Shown piece after piece: positions 17,236 to 24,902 of a DNA stretch of 64,000 nt. This DNA comes from Mesorhizobium sp. (GTDB lineage: Bacteria > Pseudomonadota > Alphaproteobacteria > Rhizobiales > Rhizobiaceae). Position 1 is the stretch's first letter, and every line of letters begins with the position of its first letter. A program made the translations under genes and the position numbers. The DNA is taken from contig SAQL01000029.1 in the NCBI GenBank assembly GCA_004020645.1, positions 17,688-81,687 of the forward strand, read 5' to 3'. The notes below the pieces were generated by a model. The model saw nothing but the letters and a program-made list of their open reading frames with translations, made no database searches and was not told the DNA's origin.

Positions 17236-17650
17236 GACTCCAACCCGGTGCTGCCAGTTCGAAGGCGGCGAAATCGAAGCCTGGCGCCACGGTGCAGCCG
17301 ACCAGCGTCCACTCGCCCAGGCTGCGTGCCGATTGCCACCAGCCTGCCGGCACAACGATCTGCGGCCGCTCGCCCGCCGCCAATGCCGTGCCGAGCACCT
17401 GCTCGATCACCGGCCCGTTTTCCCGATGCATCGACAGCGCCAACGGGGCGCCGGCATAGAAATGCCAGACCTCGGCCGCGTCCTTGACGCGGTGCCAGGC
17501 CGACACTTGCTCCTGCTCCAAAAGGAAATAGATCGCGGTCGAATGGCCGCGCGCGCCCTCCGCGCCATCGCGGAAGGTCTCGGCATACCAGCCGCCTTCC
17601 GGATGCGGTTTAAGGCCGAGCGTTGCGATGATTTCGGCGGAACTGGTCAT
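17210..17650 (-). CDS. Cupin domain protein (cupin_5/DUF985)
   Basis: 146 residues. Small beta-barrel cupin with HPEGGWYAETFR, STAIYFLLEQEQVSAWHRV, WHFYAGAPL and VPAGWWQSAR, the conserved blocks of DUF985. His residues could hold a metal. Function unknown; some family members are linked to carbohydrate epimerase-like folds. It begins 22 bases after the gloB stop on the same strand, so it is probably cotranscribed with gloB. Confidence 0.88.
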   Translation of the reverse strand: MTSSAEIIATLGLKPHPEGGWYAETFRDGAEGARGHSTAIYFLLEQEQVSAWHRVKDAAEVWHFYAGAPLALSMHRENGPVIEQVLGTALAAGERPQIVVPAGWWQSARSLGEWTLVGCTVAPGFDFAAFELAAPGWSPNPAGNPS

Positions 17651-17672
17651 GATTTCCAGCACGTCATGGTGT

Positions 17673-18440
17673 TCAGAAGTTGTCCTTGCGCTTGCGAATT
17701 TCGGCGAACACTTCGGCGTCGGAGGCTTTCTCCATGCCGAGATGCTTGCGGATTGCCGGATCGTGCCAGCGCAGGAACGGATTGGTCGACAGTTCCTCAC
17801 CGATCGTGGTCGGCAGCGTCGGCTTGTCATCGGCGCGCAGCGCCTCGATTTTCGCAGCGCGCTCCTTCAATGCCGAATTGGTCGGGTCGACGGTCAGCGC
17901 GAAGCGGGCATTGGAGAGCGTGTATTCATGGCCGCAATAAACGACCGTCTCGGCCGGAAGCGCCGCTAGCTTTTTCAACGAGTCGTACATCACCGGCGGC
18001 CTGCATTCGAACAGCCGGCCGCAGCCGAGCGCGAACAGCGTGTCGGCGGTGAACGCCACTTTCGACGCCGGCAGATGATAGGAGACATGGCCTGCCGTGT
18101 GGCCGGGCGTGGCGATCACGTCGATCCTCTCGTCGCCGAGGTGGATGACCGAACCTTGCTCGACGGTTTCGTCGATGCCGGGGATCTTTGCCTTTTCCGC
18201 CTCCGGCCCGACGATGCGGAGCTTGAAGCGCTCCTTCAGCGCCAGATTGGCCTCGACATGGTCGACATGGTGATGGGTGGTCAGGATCATCGTCGGCGTC
18301 CAGCCGGTACGCTCGATCGCGGCCAGGATCGGCGCCTCCTCGGGCGCGTCGATGATCGCGGTCTGGCCGCTTTTCGGGTCATGCACCAGCACACCGAAAT
18401 TGTCGCTGCGGCACATGAACTGTTCGATTTCAACCGGCAT
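17673..18440 (-). CDS. gloB: Hydroxyacylglutathione hydrolase (glyoxalase II)
   Basis: 255 residues, the family length. Hydrolyses S-lactoylglutathione to lactate and glutathione, completing methylglyoxal detoxification. The metallo-beta-lactamase metal motif THHHVDH and later ligands (GHTAGHVSYH, FTADTLF, CGHEYTLSNARFAL) are intact. Substrate-binding Arg/Lys residues near the C-terminus (AEIRKRKDNF) are present. Divergent from a methyltransferase gene, an arrangement frequent in rhizobia. Confidence 0.96.
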   Translation of the reverse strand: MPVEIEQFMCRSDNFGVLVHDPKSGQTAIIDAPEEAPILAAIERTGWTPTMILTTHHHVDHVEANLALKERFKLRIVGPEAEKAKIPGIDETVEQGSVIHLGDERIDVIATPGHTAGHVSYHLPASKVAFTADTLFALGCGRLFECRPPVMYDSLKKLAALPAETVVYCGHEYTLSNARFALTVDPTNSALKERAAKIEALRADDKPTLPTTIGEELSTNPFLRWHDPAIRKHLGMEKASDAEVFAEIRKRKDNF

Positions 18441-18508
18441 GGCGTCTCTCCACTAGTGCGCCGTGCGTCCAGTTGGACGCACAAAGGACGCTCTAACACT
18501 TTTATCTG

Positions 18509-18555
18509 CTGCATCGTGGCTTTCCGAAATCGAAACCGATTTCGGGCGGATGCAG
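18509..18555. repeat. Palindromic repeat family A variant
   Basis: CTGCATC and GATGCAG ends enclose CCGAAATCG and CGATTTCGG, two nested inverted arms. It lies in the divergent gap between gloB and the methyltransferase. Confidence 0.6.
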
Positions 18556-18605
18556 TAGTCGCCGCAGACATAGGGCGCTTGCCCGCGGATGTCATCCGCC
18601 TTTGT

Positions 18606-18652
18606 AGAACTTGGCGCCTTTGTTGAACTTGGCGCCTTTGTTGAACTTGGAC
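18606..18652. repeat. 18-base tandem repeat upstream of the methyltransferase
   Basis: Two full copies and a partial third of GAACTTGGCGCCTTTGTT are in direct tandem. They end 25 bases before the start codon, so they would be in the leader or promoter of the gene. Confidence 0.85.
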
Positions 18653-18676
18653 AGCATCGAAGATACCGTCCCGCGC

Positions 18677-19453
18677 ATGCATTCCGATATCGTCGACCTT
18701 CGCTCCTTCTATTCGACCACGCTCGGGCGATTGGCCGAACGCTCGATCACCATGGCGCTGTCCTCGATATGGGTTGTCGTGCCCAATGAGCGGCTGGTCG
18801 GTCTCGGTTACACCTTGCCGTGGTTGGAGCGGTTCGGCACCGACGCCGAGCGTGTCTTTGCCTTCATGCCGGCAACGCAAGGCGCGGTGGTCTGGCCGGC
18901 TACGGGGCCGACCGCGACCGCACTGGTCTTCGATGAGGAATTGCCGCTGGTCGATGCCTCCATTGACCGCATGCTGCTCGTCCATTCACTCGAACATGCC
19001 GAGAACCCGCGCGAGACGCTGAACGAAATCTGGCGGGTGCTGTCGCCCGCCGGCCGAGTCGTCATCGTCGTGCCCAACCGGCGCGGTGTCTGGGCCCGTT
19101 TCGAGCATACGCCGTTCGGCAGCGGCCGGCCGTTTTCGCGCGGCCAGCTCACCGAATTGCTGCGCGAAGCGAATTTCACGCCCGCGGCCTGGGCCGACGC
19201 CCTGTTCTTCCCGCCATCGCGGCGACGCTTCATGATGCGGTTCCACAATGTGCTGGAGCGCGCCGGCCGCAGGTTCTGGCCGATCTTTTCCGGCGTCATC
19301 GTGGTCGAGGCGCAAAAGCGGCTCTATCAGGGCGTGCCGGTCGTCCAGCGTGCGTCTCGCCGCGTCTTCGTGCCGGTTTTCTCGCCGCATGGCGCCACAA
19401 GGCTCGGCCGGATATCGCCGACCGGGAACGCAACATTGCCGGGCTGTCGATGA
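18677..19453 (+). CDS. SAM-dependent methyltransferase-like protein
   Basis: 258 residues. Class I methyltransferase fold resembling UbiE/Type 11 enzymes: LPLVDASIDRMLLVHSLEHAENPRETLNEIWRVLSPAGRVVIVVPN is the motif II-III region. The N-terminal glycine motif I is poorly conserved, so cofactor binding is uncertain. The ATG at 18677 was chosen; the frame upstream is coding only for the tandem repeat. Divergent from gloB. Substrate unknown. Confidence 0.82.
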   Translation: MHSDIVDLRSFYSTTLGRLAERSITMALSSIWVVVPNERLVGLGYTLPWLERFGTDAERVFAFMPATQGAVVWPATGPTATALVFDEELPLVDASIDRMLLVHSLEHAENPRETLNEIWRVLSPAGRVVIVVPNRRGVWARFEHTPFGSGRPFSRGQLTELLREANFTPAAWADALFFPPSRRRFMMRFHNVLERAGRRFWPIFSGVIVVEAQKRLYQGVPVVQRASRRVFVPVFSPHGATRLGRISPTGNATLPGCR

Positions 19454-19572
19454 CATGTTCGTGATCGGAATCGCGCTTTTTCTCACCTATCTGTCGAGGG
19501 CGGGTTTGGTACCCGATTGAGTCGACTTTTTCATCGGTTTCAGCACCGCTTCCGAATTCAAGGACTTCACCA

Positions 19573-21399
19573 ATGGCTGATCATCCGGATGTCGAAGGCA
19601 GCGCCAGGCCGGTTGCCGCGTCGATCGAGGCCAGCAGCCTGAGCGACCAATTGGCGACGATCAAGCTGGCGCTGGGGACTTCGCCGATCCGCAAACACCT
19701 GCTCTGGGCCTGCGTCGGCATAGTCGCTGTCATTGTGGCAACCTCGATCGGGCAGGTTCTGCTCAATCGCTGGAACGAGCCCTTCTACGATGCGCTGGCT
19801 CGGCGCGACATGCAGGGCTTCCTGCACCAGCTTCTGGTCTTTGCCGCCATCGCCGGCGGGCTCGTGGTGCTCAATGTCGGCCAGACCTGGCTCGACCAGA
19901 TGATCCGGCTGAAGCTGCGCGAGGCGTTGACCCTCGATCTGATCGGTGAATGGATGCGGCCGGCGCGCGCCTTCCGGCTCGCCAACGCCGGCGCCATCGG
20001 CGTCAACCCTGACCAGCGCCTGCAGCAGGATGCCGGGCATCTCGCCGATCTTTCCACCGGTCTCGGCATAGGGCTGTTGCAGTCGTTCATTCTGCTTGTT
20101 TCGTTCGTCGGCGTCCTATGGTCGCTGTCTTCGGGCTTCGTCTTCCATATCGGCGGCTATTCGCTGGCCATTCCGGGCTACATGGTGTGGGCCGCGATCC
20201 TCTATGCCGGCACGGCCTCCTGGTTGAGCTGGCTGGTCGGACGGCCGCTCATCCGCTTCAACAGCGACCGCTATACGCGTGAAGCGGAGCTGCGCTCCTC
20301 GGTGGTCCGCGTCAACGAGAATGTCGATGCCATCGCGCTTGCGCACGGCGAGGCCGACGCGAGACGACGGCTCGAGCTCGACCTCGGCACGGTGCTCGGC
20401 GCGATGCGGCGCATCTACAGCGCCCAGATCAATCTTTCCTGGGTGACCGATACCTATGGCTGGATCACTGTCGTCGCACCGATCCTCGTCGCCTCGCCGG
20501 TCTATTTTGCCGGCGATATCAGCTTCGGCGGGCTGATGATGGCAGTCGGCGCCTTCAACCAGGTGCATGCCTCGTTACGCTGGTTCATCAACAATATCGG
20601 CGGTATCGCCGATTGGCGCGCCACGCTGATGCGCGTCGCCGATTTCCGCATCGCGCTCGTTGAAACGGATGTGCTCCACCACACCGAGAGGCGCATCGAG
20701 TTCGGCGAAAATCCGGACGGCAGGCTGACATTCGAGAACCTCGAGATTGCGTCACGGGATGGATGTACGAAGCTCGCCGAGCCCCATGTCGAAATCCGCG
20801 CCGGCGAGCGCGTCATGCTCACCGGAGACCCGCGCGCCGGCAAGACGCTGTTCTTTCGCGCCATTGCCGGTCTGTGGCCGTGGGGAAGCGGGCGGATCGG
20901 CATGCCGGCCGGAGAGGTGCCCGCCTTCGTTCCCCGAAAACCCTATTTCCCGCTCGGCACGCTGCGCGAGGTGCTCGACCACGCCGATGCGGCGGTCAGC
21001 GACGCCGAAATCTCGGCGGTGCTTGCCGAGGTCGGTCTCGGGCGTCTGTCGTCCTCGCTCGACCGCTCGGCGCGCTGGGAGCGCGAATTGAGCGATGACG
21101 AGCAGCGCCTGCTTGCCTTTGCCCGGCTGGTTTTGCGGCAGCCGAAATGGGTGATCATCGACGAGGCATTGGACACGTTCGACGGCGCAACGCTGAGGCG
21201 GGTGCTGTCGATGCTGGAGGCGCGTCTTGCCAATGCCGCGATCCTCAATATCGGCCGAGGCCAGCAGAACATTGAATTCTTTCCACGCTCATTGGCAATC
21301 GTGAAAGACGTCGAGCGACCGGCTCTCAAGCCAGTGCGTGTCAGGGCCGGCGCGATCGAACCACCCCCGGCCGTCGCCGCAGCCTACCAAGAGACGTAG
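19573..21399 (+). CDS. ABC transporter fused permease/ATPase (SbmA/YddA type)
   Basis: 608 residues. The N-terminal half has about six spans of the SbmA_BacA-like domain (RWNEPFYDALARRDMQGF, NPDQRLQQD, LSWVTDTYGWITVVAPILVASPVYFAG). The C-terminal ATPase has Walker A GDPRAGKT and Walker B WVIIDEALD. The signature is ELSDDEQRLLAFARL and the H-loop position reads NIGRG without His. The family moves peptides or fatty-acid-like molecules. AAGGA precedes the ATG. Weakened motifs suggest reduced or altered ATP use. Confidence 0.88.
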   Translation: MADHPDVEGSARPVAASIEASSLSDQLATIKLALGTSPIRKHLLWACVGIVAVIVATSIGQVLLNRWNEPFYDALARRDMQGFLHQLLVFAAIAGGLVVLNVGQTWLDQMIRLKLREALTLDLIGEWMRPARAFRLANAGAIGVNPDQRLQQDAGHLADLSTGLGIGLLQSFILLVSFVGVLWSLSSGFVFHIGGYSLAIPGYMVWAAILYAGTASWLSWLVGRPLIRFNSDRYTREAELRSSVVRVNENVDAIALAHGEADARRRLELDLGTVLGAMRRIYSAQINLSWVTDTYGWITVVAPILVASPVYFAGDISFGGLMMAVGAFNQVHASLRWFINNIGGIADWRATLMRVADFRIALVETDVLHHTERRIEFGENPDGRLTFENLEIASRDGCTKLAEPHVEIRAGERVMLTGDPRAGKTLFFRAIAGLWPWGSGRIGMPAGEVPAFVPRKPYFPLGTLREVLDHADAAVSDAEISAVLAEVGLGRLSSSLDRSARWERELSDDEQRLLAFARLVLRQPKWVIIDEALDTFDGATLRRVLSMLEARLANAAILNIGRGQQNIEFFPRSLAIVKDVERPALKPVRVRAGAIEPPPAVAAAYQET

Positions 21400-21494
21400 C
21401 CGGCCATACGCCGGTAAGCTTTATTTCGCCGTGATCGCAGCGAAAGATTGCCGGTATCGTTCGGAAGTCTGCGGCGTTGGACCCATTCTTGACG

Positions 21495-21604
21495 CGCTTA
21501 AAGCGCGTCCCGGTGAAGAGATTTATGCGACACGCTTTAAGCCTTTGTTCCTATGCATGTCGTTACCCCAAAACCGCTGGGCACTTTTGGGCGACATGCA
21601 TTAG
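21495..21604. repeat. Palindromic repeat family B inside the DUF1194 gene
   Basis: The left part has GCGCTTAAAGCGC. The right part has GCATGTCG and CGACATGC arms around CCAAAACCGC and GCACTTTTGG. It closely matches 42003-42106. The DUF1194 reading frame runs through it without a stop. Confidence 0.85.
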
Positions 21605-22400
21605 CCTGCTTTCCTGCCTTGCCTGTGCTCAGGCAGCACCATTGGCTACGCCCGCCGCTGCCATTGCGGTGGACGTCGAACTGGTGCTGGCGGTCGACAT
21701 TTCGCACTCGATGGACGAAAAGGAATTCGCCCTGCAGCGCGCCGGCTATGTCGAGGCGCTGCGCCACCCCGACTTCATCAATGCGGTGCGTTCGGGTGTG
21801 ACCGGCCGCATCGCGATGGCCTATTTCGAATGGGCAGGCACCGTCCGCGACGATGCGGTCATTGCCTGGCAGGTCATCGACAATGCTGAGAGCGCCAACG
21901 CTTTCGCCGACAAGATCGAGGCCCGCCCGTTCAGGAGCTTTCACGGCACCTCGATTTCCGGTGCGCTCGCCTTCGGCGTGAAGCTTTTGGATGGAGCCGC
22001 TTTTGACGCGACGCGCAGCGTCATCGACATTTCAGGCGATGGCCCCAACAATACCGGGATGCCCGTCACCACGACGCGCGACGCCGCGGTGGCAAAGGAC
22101 ATCATCGTCAACGGCCTGCCGATCCTGATCAGCCCGTCGCCCAGCTTCAGCCATCTCGATCAATACTATGCCGAGTGCGTTACCGGCGGGCCAGGCTCCT
22201 TCGTGCTGCCGGTCTATGCCGCTTCCGAATTCGTGACCGCCATACGCCGCAAGCTGGTCCTGGAGGTCAGCGGTGTTTCCGGTCCCGGGGCCGATCCGGG
22301 ACCGATCCGGGTCGATGCGGCTGCACCGGTCGACTGTTTGCAAGGCGAGCGCGACCGGCGGTTTTTCTCCGATCCGTATTTTCCGGAACTTAATCGCTAG
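21525..22400 (+). CDS. DUF1194 protein with VWA-like fold, N-terminus built from a repeat
   Basis: 291 residues. After residue about 45 the protein is a normal DUF1194: VDVELVLAVDISHSMDEKEF (MIDAS-like DxSxS), GRIAMAYFEWAG, SVIDISGDGPNN. The domain begins after a short secretion-like stretch (LLSCLACAQAAPLATPAAAIA). The first 26 residues and the start codon come from a family B palindromic repeat. No other in-frame ATG exists upstream of the domain; a TTG at 21477 is the only alternative. Probably exported if the shortened hydrophobic stretch still works. Function unknown. Confidence 0.8.
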   Translation: MRHALSLCSYACRYPKTAGHFWATCISLLSCLACAQAAPLATPAAAIAVDVELVLAVDISHSMDEKEFALQRAGYVEALRHPDFINAVRSGVTGRIAMAYFEWAGTVRDDAVIAWQVIDNAESANAFADKIEARPFRSFHGTSISGALAFGVKLLDGAAFDATRSVIDISGDGPNNTGMPVTTTRDAAVAKDIIVNGLPILISPSPSFSHLDQYYAECVTGGPGSFVLPVYAASEFVTAIRRKLVLEVSGVSGPGADPGPIRVDAAAPVDCLQGERDRRFFSDPYFPELNR

Positions 22401-22442
22401 GTCTCCGGACTCTTGCCGGCCGCGCGCCGTGTGCGACGGCCG

Positions 22443-23057
22443 TTATCGCTTCAGCAGGAACACCGCTTGCTGGCCAAAGAAATTCCAGAACCACCATGGC
22501 ATCGACAGGCCGATCTTCTGGCCATTGGCGTCGAGCGCGGTTGCCTTTTCCACCGTTGCGCCGAGCTCTTCGCAGAGATTGACGAAGTCGCGGATGGTGC
22601 AGAAATGGATGTTGGGCGTGTCGTACCAGGAATAGGGCAGGTCCTTGGTCACCGGCATCCGCCCTTCGACGAACAGCGAAAGGCGCACCCGCCAGTGGCC
22701 GAAATTGGGGAAGGAGACGATGGCGTGCTTGCCGATCCTGAGCAACTCGTCGAGCACCAGCTTCGGGTTGCGGGTCGCCTGCAAGGTCTGCGACAGGACG
22801 ACGAAATCAAAACCCTTGTCGGGATAGAATTTGAGGTCCTTGTCGGCGTCGCCCTGGATGACGGACAGGCCGCGCGCCACGCATTCGTTGACGCCGCGCT
22901 GCGACAGTTCCATCCCACGGCCGTCGACTTGCTTCGTCGCCTGCAGCAATTCGAGCAGCAGGCCATCACCGGAGCCGACGTCCAGCACCCGCGACTGCGG
23001 CGGGATGAGATCGGCGACGACTTCGAGGTCGACGCGCTGGGCGTGGTTGACACTCAT
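22443..23057 (-). CDS. metW: Methionine biosynthesis protein MetW
   Basis: 204 residues. Class I methyltransferase-fold protein (SRVLDVGSGDGLLLELL) that works with MetX in homoserine acylation. HFCTIRDFVNLCEELG and MPWWFWNFFGQQAVFLLKR are typical. The open frame continues upstream through three repeats, but the start at 23055-23057 (MSVNHAQRVDLEVVADLI) is the family N-terminus. It follows metX after 172 bases filled with three tandem family A repeats. Confidence 0.95.
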   Translation of the reverse strand: MSVNHAQRVDLEVVADLIPPQSRVLDVGSGDGLLLELLQATKQVDGRGMELSQRGVNECVARGLSVIQGDADKDLKFYPDKGFDFVVLSQTLQATRNPKLVLDELLRIGKHAIVSFPNFGHWRVRLSLFVEGRMPVTKDLPYSWYDTPNIHFCTIRDFVNLCEELGATVEKATALDANGQKIGLSMPWWFWNFFGQQAVFLLKR

Positions 23058-23070
23058 GATCGTGCCTTTT

Positions 23071-23241
23071 GCCTGGCGCATGATCCCGGTCCGAAAAGTC
23101 TGCAACTTTTCGGGGTCATGCGCTGACGCCTGGCGCATGATGCCGGTCCGAAAAGTCTGCAACTTTTCGGGGTCATGCGCTGATGCCTGGCGCAAGATGC
23201 TGGTCCGAAAAGCCTGCAATCTTCAGGGATCATGCGCTGAG
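23071..23241. repeat. Three tandem 57-base family A repeats between metX and metW
   Basis: Units start at 23071, 23128 and 23185 with an exact period of 57. Each has GGCGCATGAT and GGTCATGCGC arms around GGTCCGAAAAGT and CTGCAACTTTTCGG. The third copy is more diverged and contains the metX stop codon TGA. In the mRNA they would form three consecutive hairpins. Confidence 0.92.
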
Positions 23242-24399
23242 CCCCCTGGCGCGAGCCGCCGAGGCGATGAAGCCGTTGATGGCGGCGAACAGCTCCGGCT
23301 CGTCGAGCAGGAAGGCGTCGTGGCCGCGATCGGTCTCGATTTCGACGAAGGACACCGAGGCGCCGGCCGCGTTCAGCGCGTGAACGACCGAGCGGCTCTC
23401 CTCGGTCGGGAACAGCCAGTCGCTGGTGAAGGAGACCAGGCAGAAACGGGTTCTGGTGCCGGCAAAGGCGTCGGCCAGCCGGCCGCCATGATCGGCGGCG
23501 AGGTCGAAATAGTCCATCGCCCTGGTCATGTAGAGATAGGAGTTGGCGTCGAAGCGGTCGACGAAGGTCATGCCCTGATGGCGCAGATAGCTCTCTATCT
23601 GGAAGTCGGCGTCGAAACCGAAGGTGAGCGCTTCACGGTCCTGCAGGTTGCGGCCAAACTTCCGGTGCAGGGCCGCCTCCGACAGATAAGTGATGTGTGC
23701 GGCCATGCGCGCCACAGCCAGTCCCTTTTCCGGGCGCTTGCCCTGCTCGAAATATTTGCCGCCATGCCAGTCCGGATCGGCCATCACCGCTTGCCGGCCG
23801 ACTTCATGGAAGGCGATGTTCTGCGAGGAATGGCGCGCGCCAGTGGCGATCGGCAGCGCTGAGAAAACGCGCTCCGGATAGCTCGACGCCCATTGCAGCA
23901 CCTGCATGCCGCCCATCGAGCCGCCGAGCACCGAGAACAGTTTCTCGATGCCGAAATGGTCGACCAGCATCAACTGCGCCCGCACCATGTCGCGAATGGT
24001 GATGATCGGCAGGTCGAGCCCGTAGGGCTTGCCGGTGGCGGGATTGGTCGAGGCGGGGCCGGTCGAGCCGAGACAGCCGCCGATGACGTTTGAGCAGATG
24101 ACGAAGAAGCGGCTGGTGTCGATGATCTTGCCGGGGCCGATCAGCACTTCCCACCAGCCTGGCTTGCCGGTCACTGGATTGGTGCTGGCGACATGCTGGT
24201 CGCCGGTCAGTGCATGGCAGACGAGGATGGCGTTGGAGCGGGCGTCGTTGAGCGTGCCGTAAGTCTTGTAGGCGATCTGGAACGGTGACAGCAGCGTGCC
24301 GGCATCGAGCTTGAGCGGCTTATCGGCACCGAAACGCAACACCGGGCTCGACGGCTCGTCGGCCTCGTTGTTGGTTCTTTTAGTGCGCAGCGCGACCAT
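23230..24399 (-). CDS. metX: Homoserine O-acetyltransferase
   Basis: 389 residues. Alpha/beta-hydrolase enzyme that acylates homoserine, the first committed step of methionine synthesis. Nucleophile motif GGSMGGMQ, Asp in SFTSDWLFP and His in DRGHDAFLLD form the triad. NVIGGCLGSTGPAS is the family oxyanion region. Preceded by a SAM-II riboswitch and terminator. The last codons and stop fall inside a family A repeat. Acetyl versus succinyl specificity cannot be read with certainty. Confidence 0.96.
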   Translation of the reverse strand: MVALRTKRTNNEADEPSSPVLRFGADKPLKLDAGTLLSPFQIAYKTYGTLNDARSNAILVCHALTGDQHVASTNPVTGKPGWWEVLIGPGKIIDTSRFFVICSNVIGGCLGSTGPASTNPATGKPYGLDLPIITIRDMVRAQLMLVDHFGIEKLFSVLGGSMGGMQVLQWASSYPERVFSALPIATGARHSSQNIAFHEVGRQAVMADPDWHGGKYFEQGKRPEKGLAVARMAAHITYLSEAALHRKFGRNLQDREALTFGFDADFQIESYLRHQGMTFVDRFDANSYLYMTRAMDYFDLAADHGGRLADAFAGTRTRFCLVSFTSDWLFPTEESRSVVHALNAAGASVSFVEIETDRGHDAFLLDEPELFAAINGFIASAARARGLSA

Positions 24400-24419
24400 C
24401 GCATCCTCTTACATTAACC

Positions 24420-24461
24420 CATCGCGCTTTCCGAAAGTCGATTCCGATTTTCGGGTCGATG
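24420..24461. repeat. Palindromic repeat family A variant in the metX leader
   Basis: CATCG and CGATG ends enclose CCGAAAGTCG and CGATTTTCGG-like arms. It lies between the riboswitch terminator and the metX start codon, so it would be in the 5' UTR. Confidence 0.55.
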
Positions 24462-24486
24462 CGACTGTCCGGCCGGCTACGGACAA

Positions 24487-24520
24487 CAAAAAAACCGACA
24501 TCGCCTTCGCAAAGCCGGTT
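24487..24520 (-). terminator. Intrinsic terminator of the SAM-II leader
   Basis: On the minus strand AACCGGC, a loop with GCGAAGGCG, and GTCGGTT are followed by TTTTTTT. It sits 16 bases after the SAM-II aptamer and before metX, so aptamer occupancy could switch termination. Confidence 0.75.
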
Positions 24521-24535
24521 ACAGGATGCAAACGG

Positions 24536-24585
24536 CCCTTTAGCGAGTTGTTTAACGTGGCTGCAAGCCGACCGGCCAAATCACC
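24536..24585 (-). promoter_or_regulatory. SAM-II riboswitch upstream of metX
   Basis: Minus strand reads GGTGATTTGGCC, GGTCGGCTTGCAGCC, ACGTTAAAC, AACTCGCTAAAGGG. These are the conserved SAM-II elements (GGUGAUUUG, GCUUGCAGCCACGUUAAA, CGCUAAA). The class is known upstream of metA/metX in rhizobia. Binding of S-adenosylmethionine should reduce metX-metW expression. Confidence 0.9.
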
Positions 24586-24602
24586 ACGGGATTTCGTCTT
24601 TC

Positions 24603-24631
24603 TTCTAGGACCGGAGCGCCTCGGCGTCAAC
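24603..24631 (-). promoter_or_regulatory. metX promoter
   Basis: On the minus strand GTTGAC (24626-24631) and CTAGAA (24603-24608) are 17 bases apart. The expected start of transcription is about 24596, just before the SAM-II aptamer, which supports the assignment. Confidence 0.6.
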
Positions 24632-24711
24632 GGCGAGTCGTTCACCCATGCTCACCCATGATCGCCGCCTCTCGACATTCCAGGCCACGGCTTGTATTTC
24701 CGCTGCGGCTT

Positions 24712-24872
24712 CTAGTGTAGCGAACCCGAAATTCGCATCGCGTTGGAGCAGCGCAGTGGGCGAAGTTCGGATTCGCCACACTAGCCAACCAATGAATTCT
24801 AGTGTGCTGGATTTGAAGTTCCCGAGCGCTGTTGCCACCAAAATGGCAGGAACTTCAAATCCACCACACTAG
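24712..24872. mobile_element. MITE-like double-hairpin element (family D), copy 1
   Basis: Two hairpins, each bounded by CTAGTGTG/CACACTAG-type termini: 24712-24784 (arms CCGAAATTCGC and GCGAAGTTCGG) and 24799-24872 (arms GGATTTGAAGTTCC and GGAACTTCAAATCC). A second copy in the opposite orientation is at 52612-52770. Outer termini are inverted repeats with CTAG ends. There is no coding capacity, so any mobilisation would need a transposase elsewhere. Confidence 0.75.
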
Positions 24873-24902
24873 GTGGAAGCGTTCTCGACGGATTTTTGCA
24901 AT

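Larger units (their letters stand above)
24586..24902. other. Gene-less interval between the metX promoter and hisC
   Basis: The stretch holds the metX promoter (24603-24631), unassigned DNA to 24711, the double-hairpin element at 24712-24872 and the short hisC leader. I see no coding sequence in it. Confidence 0.7.

Noticed and set aside
24409..24645. Minus-strand open frame over the SAM-II leader
   Set aside because: It runs through the aptamer and terminator, so it is incidental.
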